Assembly: GCF_937858865.1 (NCBI RefSeq)
Contig: NZ_CALLYO010000139.1
Span: forward strand, 1-11,548
Length of the DNA stretch: 11,548 nucleotides
Origin: an uncultured Amaricoccus sp.
GTDB lineage: Bacteria; Pseudomonadota; Alphaproteobacteria; Rhodobacterales; Rhodobacteraceae
Direction of reading: 5' to 3'
In this document: positions 7,424 through 11,548 of the stretch, in pieces
How positions within the stretch are numbered: the stretch's first letter is position 1
Layout: each line of letters begins with the position of its first letter
Translations under genes and position numbers: made by a program
Notes under the pieces: model-generated
What the model saw: only the letters and a program-made list of their open reading frames with translations
The model's database searches: none
What the model was told of the DNA's origin: nothing

Positions 7424-8140
7424 TCAGGCCTCCCGGAGGCGGGTCTCGGCCCGCCCGGTCTCGAGGTCGACCAGGGTGCGCAGCCGCAGCCGCTCGGGCG
7501 CCGGCGACATCATCAGCAGCCCCTCGATCTCGATCGCCACCCCGGTCTTCTCGCTGAGGCTGACTGCGACCCGCGTCGCCTTCTCCTTCAGCCGCGGCTC
7601 GAAGACGGCGAGCAGCGCCCGGATCTCCCGCGCCAGCGCATCGCGGTCGAAGTCGCGCGCCGATCGCCCTGCGAAGGGCGGCACCCCGAAGTTCACCACG
7701 CTCCGCCTGACCTCGGGATAGTCGGCGAGCGAGGGCGGATGATCCGCCCCCGCCTCCGCCTCGCGCGGGGTGACGAGCGGCACGCTCTCGAAACGCTCGC
7801 TGTTGAACAGCACCTCGATGTCGCGCCGCACCGCCTCGCGCAGCACGTCCGGCGAGACGACGATGCCGCGCGCCTCGAGCTCCGCCCGCCGCCGCTCGCA
7901 GGCGAGGAGCCGCGTCAGCCGCTCCTTCTGTGCCGGCGTCAGCAGCGGGTCCGCCTCGACGGCCCGGACGCTACCGGCGAGCAGCGCCTCGAGCGGCTCC
8001 TCGCCGAGCTCCTGCGCCAGCGCCGCCCACAGCCCCGCGATCTCCGAGGCGACCCCCGGCAGGTCGTTGACCAGACGGTCCCAGAGCGACGGCTGGACGG
8101 CCTCGCGCGTCGCCCGGAGGACGGCGATCGGCTCCCGCAT
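7424..8140 (-). CDS. tssE: TssE, gp25-like baseplate protein with an extended N-terminal region
   Basis: A 238-residue protein of the gp25/lysozyme-like baseplate family, although TssE lacks lysozyme activity. The conserved core is in the second half: LREAVRRDIEVLFNSERFES (about 100-119), the LADYPEVRRSVVNFGVPPFAG signature (about 138-158), and a C-terminal beta region (VAVSLSEKTGVAIEIEGLL). The usual N-terminal PSLWDRL motif is at about 17-23. It is separated from the core by roughly 70 Glu/Ala/Arg-rich, probably helical residues, longer than the spacer in common TssE proteins of about 140-180 residues. TssE initiates sheath attachment at the baseplate. The ATG is 21 bases after the hcp stop; the G-run upstream (GGGGGG about 8 bases away) is a weak ribosome site. 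Confidence 0.93.
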   Translation of the reverse strand: MREPIAVLRATREAVQPSLWDRLVNDLPGVASEIAGLWAALAQELGEEPLEALLAGSVRAVEADPLLTPAQKERLTRLLACERRRAELEARGIVVSPDVLREAVRRDIEVLFNSERFESVPLVTPREAEAGADHPPSLADYPEVRRSVVNFGVPPFAGRSARDFDRDALAREIRALLAVFEPRLKEKATRVAVSLSEKTGVAIEIEGLLMMSPAPERLRLRTLVDLETGRAETRLREA

Positions 8141-8161
8141 CGGACGATCCCCCCGCGCGCG

Positions 8162-8611
8162 TCAGACGCCGACGCGCACGCTCATCTCGATCTCGTGGTC
8201 CTTGTCGTAGACAAACTTGATCGCGTGGTAGGCGAAGCCAACCTCTTCCTCGATCAGGTCCGGCTCGTCGCTCGCCTGGTGCATCTCGTACTTCATCACC
8301 GACGCATTGGTCAGCGTGACGACGAGATAGTCCGAGGTCTCGCCCTCGATGGTGCGCCGCGCCGAGAAGACCACCTCGTCCATCAGCGTATTGTCGAACA
8401 GCGCCTTCTTCAGATAGGGCGAGGACATGTCATAGTACTTGGTGAAGACGATCATATCGAGCGCCACCCGGCCCCGCCGCGACAGGCTGTTCGGATCGTG
8501 CGGGGCCTCCATGCGGAAATCGATGCCGTGAATCTCGATCTCCTCTTCGTGACCGTCGCGCTCGCTCGGTCCGGGAATGTCAGGCACTTTGAGAAAGCCG
8601 TCGATCTTCAT
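8162..8611 (-). CDS. hcp: Hcp (TssD), T6SS inner-tube protein
   Basis: A 149-residue Hcp, the hexameric ring protein that stacks into the inner tube and is itself secreted. It starts MKIDGFLKVPDIPGPSERDG and contains HEEEIEIHGIDF, the RRGRVALDMIVFTKYYDMSS segment with SPYLKKALF, and a VVTLTNASVMKYEM region. These are the expected beta-barrel strands of the family. The ATG at 8611 is chosen because it has GGGAGA six bases upstream and matches the family's MxxDxFLK start. A GTG 24 bases further up gives MSSFGRST extra residues without family support. The gene lies between the sheath and baseplate genes, and its G+C is clearly lower than its neighbours (8401-8460 is only about half G+C), possibly reflecting codon choice for abundant expression. 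Confidence 0.96.
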   Translation of the reverse strand: MKIDGFLKVPDIPGPSERDGHEEEIEIHGIDFRMEAPHDPNSLSRRGRVALDMIVFTKYYDMSSPYLKKALFDNTLMDEVVFSARRTIEGETSDYLVVTLTNASVMKYEMHQASDEPDLIEEEVGFAYHAIKFVYDKDHEIEMSVRVGV

Positions 8612-8671
8612 CGTTGATCTCCCAAAAGAACTCACGTCACAAATGCATTCTCAGACTTGGTCCCCGGCCCC
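8612..8671 (-). other. tssC-hcp intergenic spacer (60 bases), longest gap in the operon
   Basis: This is the only real intergenic gap in the window. On the minus strand it begins with a G-rich GGGGGCCGGGGACC, then a more A+T-rich middle with the 8-base palindrome AATGCATT, then the hcp ribosome site. I see no stem with a T-run that would make a terminator and no convincing -35/-10 pair. Its length and composition leave room for an mRNA processing site or an extra promoter for hcp, but the sequence does not prove either. Confidence 0.4.
8618..8623 (-). promoter_or_regulatory. Ribosome binding site deciding the hcp start
   Basis: GGGAGA on the minus strand lies six bases before the ATG at 8611. 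It lies downstream of the alternative GTG at 8635, so it can serve only the ATG. This supports the shorter 149-residue Hcp. Confidence 0.65.
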
Positions 8672-10177
8672 CTACTGCTTCACCGACGGCAGTTCGGAAA
8701 CGAGCCTCAAGGAGGCGTTGATCCCCTCGAGCTGGTAGTGCGGGCGCAGGTAGAAGCGCGCCGCGTAATATCCCGGCCGGCCCTCGACGCTGTCGACCTG
8801 CACCTCGGCGGCGGCGAGCGGCCGCTTCGCGCGCGCCTTGTCGTCGGCAAAGGCGGGATTGGCCAGCACGTAGCGGTTGATCCACTCGGTCAGCCAGACC
8901 TGCATGTCGGCGCGCTCCTTGAAGGAGCCGATCTTGTCCCGCGCGATCGCCTTCAGGTAATGCGCGAAGCGCGACACCGGGAAGAGATAGGGCAGGTTCG
9001 CGCTCAGCCGCTCGTTGGACTGGGCGTCCGGATCGACCAGCCGCCCGGCCCGTGCCTCGTCGTCCTGCAGCGAATGGGCGCCGATGAAGGCGGCGATATC
9101 GGTGTTCTTGCGGTGCAGGATCGGCATCAGCCCGAGCTTGGCGAGCTCCGCCTCGCGCCGGTCGTCGATCGCGACCTCGGTCGGGCACTTCATCGCCACC
9201 GACCCGTCGTCGGTCGGGAAGGTGTGCACCGGCAGGTTCAGCACCGCGCCGCCGTTCTCGACCCCGCGGATCTGCGTCCCCCAGCCGAAGAGCTTGTGGC
9301 TGCGGTTGATGTTCACCCCCATCGGGAAGGCGGCGTTCATCCAGACGTACTTCTCGTGATCGCCCGCCACCTCCTCCTCGAAGGCGAAGCCCTTCACCGG
9401 CACCGTCTCGGCGCCATAGGGCAGCCGTGCCAGCACCCGCGGCATGGCGAGCCCGATGTAGCGCGCATCCTCGCTCTCGCGCAGCGACTGCCAGGAGGCA
9501 TAGGCCGGGTTCGAGACGATCTGCTGCAGGTCCTGCGGGTTCGGCAGCTCCTGCCAGCTGTCCATGCGGAAGAGCCGCGGCGAGGCCGCCGCGATGAAGG
9601 GCGTGTGCGCCGAGGCGCAGATCCCCGAGATGTTGCGCAAGAGGCCCACGTCCTTCGGATGGTTCGAGAACTCGTAGGCCCCGATGAGGCAGCCGAAGGG
9701 CTCGCCGCCGAACATCGAATATTCGTCGGTATAGACCTTGCGGAAGACCGGGCTCTGGTCCCACATCTGCCCCTCGAAGTCCTCGAGCGTATCGGCGAGC
9801 TCGGTCTTCGAGATGTTCATCACCCGGATCTTCAGCTTCTGGTCCGTCTCGGTGTTGTTCACGAGATACCAGAGGCCGCGCCAGGTGCCTTCCATCTCGC
9901 GCACCTCGGGCGCGTGCAGCACCTCGTTCATCTGCTCGGTCAGCATCCGGTCGATGCCGGCGATCAGCGCCTTCACCGACTTGATCGCGTTCGACGAGAT
10001 CGCCGTCGTCTCGGAGCGCGCCTGCGCGGCCAGCGCCAGGTTCCTCACCAGCGCCTGCAGCCGCTCGCTGTCGTCCTTCTTGACCCGGAAGTCCTTCTCC
10101 AGGTGCTCCATATAGTCGCCGAGGTCGATGGCCTCGGCCTCGGCCACGCTCGCGGCGACCTTCTCCTGCTCGGCCAT
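8672..10177 (-). CDS. tssC: TssC, T6SS contractile sheath large subunit
   Basis: A complete 501-residue TssC (VipB), the usual size. It polymerises with TssB into the contractile sheath around the Hcp tube. Conserved segments in order are MEGTWRGLWYLVNNTET (about 95-111), FEGQMWDQSPVFRKVY, then EYSMFGGEPFGCLIGAYEF. These are followed by PFIAAASPRLF, LPYGAETVPVKGFAFEE, HKLFGWGTQIRGVENGGAV and the LPYLFPVSRFAHYLKAIARD helix. The C-terminus has PLAAAEVQVDSVEGRPGYY, then AARFYLRPHYQLEGINASLR, which forms the interlaced strands and hexamer contacts of the sheath. The ATG lies one base after the tssB stop (TGA-G-ATG) with AAGGAG about 7 bases upstream, so the two sheath subunits are translationally coupled. 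The stop is TAG; most neighbours use TGA. Confidence 0.98.
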   Translation of the reverse strand: MAEQEKVAASVAEAEAIDLGDYMEHLEKDFRVKKDDSERLQALVRNLALAAQARSETTAISSNAIKSVKALIAGIDRMLTEQMNEVLHAPEVREMEGTWRGLWYLVNNTETDQKLKIRVMNISKTELADTLEDFEGQMWDQSPVFRKVYTDEYSMFGGEPFGCLIGAYEFSNHPKDVGLLRNISGICASAHTPFIAAASPRLFRMDSWQELPNPQDLQQIVSNPAYASWQSLRESEDARYIGLAMPRVLARLPYGAETVPVKGFAFEEEVAGDHEKYVWMNAAFPMGVNINRSHKLFGWGTQIRGVENGGAVLNLPVHTFPTDDGSVAMKCPTEVAIDDRREAELAKLGLMPILHRKNTDIAAFIGAHSLQDDEARAGRLVDPDAQSNERLSANLPYLFPVSRFAHYLKAIARDKIGSFKERADMQVWLTEWINRYVLANPAFADDKARAKRPLAAAEVQVDSVEGRPGYYAARFYLRPHYQLEGINASLRLVSELPSVKQ

Positions 10178-10178
10178 C

Positions 10179-10709
10179 TCAGCTCTCCTTCTCGGCTTCG
10201 ATCGCCGTCTGCGCGACCTGGGCGAGGAGCGGCTCGTTGTTGAGGAGCTGGGCGATGCGCTTCTCGGCGTCGACCCGGCCGTCCATGAAGCCGAGCAGCT
10301 CGACCAGCTGCCGGCGCATCTTCATCAGCTCGGCGAGCTGCGGCACCTGCTCGGCGATCCGGTCGGGGGCGAAATCGCCCATCGAGCGGAAGCTGAGGTC
10401 GAGCGCCAGCTCCTCCTCCTGCTCGGCGCCCTCCAGCTGCGGCAGGGTGTTCTTCACCCGCGCCTTTACCCGCGGGGAGAGCGCCTCCATGAACTTGGGA
10501 AAGCGGCCGGCGTCCACGTCGACAAAGCTGCGGTCGCCCACCGGCTTCGCCGCCTCGGGCGTCTCGGACGCGCCGGCGAGGCCGCCCATCACGCCCATGA
10601 CGAACGGCAGCTCGATGGTGGTCGGGCTGCCGTAGTGCTCGACGTCGTAGGCGATCTGCACCCGCGGGGCGCGGTTGCGTTCGATTACCTTCGCCTTGCT
10701 TTCGCTCAT
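10179..10709 (-). CDS. tssB: TssB, T6SS contractile sheath small subunit
   Basis: A complete 176-residue TssB (VipA), matching the family's typical length of about 165-180. The N-terminus has RAPRVQIAYDVEHYG, followed by PTTIELPFVMGVMGGLAG. The middle has DRSFVDVDAGRFPKFMEALS and PRVKARVKNTLP, and later DLSFRSMGDFAPDRIAEQVP. These are all classic TssB motifs. The C-terminal helix (AEKRIAQLLNNEPLL) is the part that packs against TssC. The ATG overlaps the tssA stop as ATGA and has AAGGTGA about 7 bases upstream. Located directly upstream of tssC, it forms the usual sheath pair, made in the cytoplasm and disassembled by ClpV after contraction. No clpV gene is in the window. Confidence 0.98.
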   Translation of the reverse strand: MSESKAKVIERNRAPRVQIAYDVEHYGSPTTIELPFVMGVMGGLAGASETPEAAKPVGDRSFVDVDAGRFPKFMEALSPRVKARVKNTLPQLEGAEQEEELALDLSFRSMGDFAPDRIAEQVPQLAELMKMRRQLVELLGFMDGRVDAEKRIAQLLNNEPLLAQVAQTAIEAEKES

Positions 10710-11548
10710 GTCTTGTCACCTTGCGTGCGGGTCGGGGCCTTGCGGTCGTCACTCAGTCCGGCAAGCGACCGGAACTCCTTCAGCCCCGAGGGGGCGAGGT
10801 CCTCCATGAGCTCGAGGAAGTCCATGGGCACCATCCGGCGCATCCGGCGGGCGAGGTAGGGAACCGGGCTCGCCGGCTCGGTCCGGTCGTAGAACTCGAT
10901 GATCCGGTCGAGGCAGGCCATGACCTCGGCCCGGTTGGAGAGACGGTCCGGCACGGCGGCGCCTCCTGAGGTTGCGGCGGCCGGTGCGGCCGTGGCGTGC
11001 AGCGGCGGCTCGGGGCGAAGGCCCGGCGCCGGCGGACCGGGCGCCGCCGCGGCCGCGTCCGCCGCGTCCGCCGCGCGCAGCGCCGAGACGCGCGCGAGTG
11101 TCGCGACCATCCGGCCGAGGAAGGTGCCGAGCTGCGGCAGCACGCGTTCGCCCGTCCCGTCGAGCCGGGCGGCGACCGCCGCCTCGACCGCCTGCGCCGC
11201 GGCCTCGGCCGCCCGCGCCTCGGCGAGCAGCGCCGCCAGCTCCTCGGGCGCCTTCTCCGCCTGCGTCCGCGACGCCTGGTTGACGCGGTCGAGCAGCTTG
11301 TCGTGCGCCGCCGCCATCGCCGCCCGGTCGGCATCGGTCGCCAGCGCCGGGGCGTCGTTCACCACCGCCTGCACGCTCAGCGTGGCGCGCTCGAGATCGC
11401 CGCCGGTGACCGGATCGACCCCGCGCACGACGATGAACCGCCGCTCGGAGAGATCGCCGAGCAGACCGCCACGGTCGTTGAGCTGGCGCAGCGCGTTGGT
11501 CCGCCGCAGCGCCGCCTCGCGCAAGGCGGCGCCCGGCCGCAGCTCGGG
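10706..11548 (-). CDS. tssA: TssA, T6SS assembly-initiating protein (5' end outside the window)
   Basis: The reading frame is open to the high-coordinate edge, so the start is missing; about 280 residues are visible. The first visible part (PELRPGAALREAALRRTNAL and the RRFIVVRGVDPVTGGDLERA stretch) probably lies in or after the ImpA-type N-terminal domain. The middle is a helical Ala/Glu/Arg-rich region (about 11100-11330), then an Ala/Pro linker (about 10960-11060). The C-terminus has the strongly diagnostic NRAEVMACLDRIIEFYDRTE, PASPVPYLARRMRRMV, then MDFLELMEDLAP and GLKEFRSLAG. TssA connects membrane complex, baseplate and growing sheath tip. The codon at 11524 (TTG) could be read as a start, but the conserved-looking sequence continues upstream of it, so I treat the gene as truncated by the window. 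The stop overlaps the tssB start. Confidence 0.93.
   Translation of the reverse strand, partial: PELRPGAALREAALRRTNALRQLNDRGGLLGDLSERRFIVVRGVDPVTGGDLERATLSVQAVVNDAPALATDADRAAMAAAHDKLLDRVNQASRTQAEKAPEELAALLAEARAAEAAAQAVEAAVAARLDGTGERVLPQLGTFLGRMVATLARVSALRAADAADAAAAAPGPPAPGLRPEPPLHATAAPAAATSGGAAVPDRLSNRAEVMACLDRIIEFYDRTEPASPVPYLARRMRRMVPMDFLELMEDLAPSGLKEFRSLAGLSDDRKAPTRTQGDKT

Noticed and set aside
8612..8635. Upstream GTG at 8635 as the hcp start, adding 8 residues.
   Set aside because: The ribosome site GGGAGA lies downstream of this GTG, and Hcp proteins normally begin at the MKIDGFLK-like position.
8612..8671. A promoter or terminator between tssC and hcp.
   Set aside because: There is a palindrome (AATGCATT) and a G-rich start, but no stem followed by T residues and no convincing -35/-10 pair; reported only as a spacer.
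1..11548. CRISPR arrays, tRNA/rRNA genes, insertion sequences, effector/immunity pairs or a novel defence system.
   Set aside because: Essentially every base is accounted for by known T6SS core genes on one strand; no repeats, RNA genes, transposase or unexplained gene are visible.

Overview
The window is one continuous type VI secretion system (T6SS) operon, written entirely on the minus strand. It is very G+C-rich, with codon third positions dominated by G and C. That base composition, the gene order and the protein sequences suggest a proteobacterium, most likely a high-GC alphaproteobacterium (Rhodobacterales- or Rhodospirillales-like). The taxon is an inference, since no rRNA or housekeeping gene is present.

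In the direction of transcription (high to low coordinates) the order is tssA (5' end outside the window), tssB, tssC, hcp (tssD), tssE, tssF, tssG, an FHA-domain gene (tagH/fha), tssJ, tssK, tssL with a C-terminal OmpA-like domain, and the first 31 codons of tssM. Genes are packed with 4-base ATGA overlaps (tssA-tssB, tssG-tagH), 1-base gaps (tssB-tssC, tssE-tssF, tssL-tssM) and one 37-base overlap (tssF-tssG). This fits one polycistronic, translationally coupled transcript. The only intergenic gap of any size is the 60 bases between tssC and hcp. No stretch over 300 bases lacks a gene.

Together the products make the contractile machine. TssB/TssC form the sheath and Hcp the inner tube. TssE, TssF, TssG and TssK are baseplate parts, and TssA primes or organises assembly. 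TssJ, TssL and TssM form the envelope-spanning complex. The FHA protein is a likely phosphorylation-dependent regulator. The spike (VgrG/TssI), PAAR tip, ClpV/TssH recycling ATPase, the kinase/phosphatase pair and effectors are not in the window and would have to lie in the flanks.

The main irregularity is tssL. Its well-supported ATG and N-terminal leader are in a different frame from the rest of the gene. Adding one C/G base around position 1360 would restore a continuous 443-residue protein, so this is either a sequencing error or a real frameshift. Other points of mild interest are a TssE with an extra N-terminal segment of about 70 residues, a twin-arginine-like lipoprotein signal on TssJ, and an hcp gene with visibly lower G+C. 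I see a well-described class of system here and no evidence for an undescribed one.
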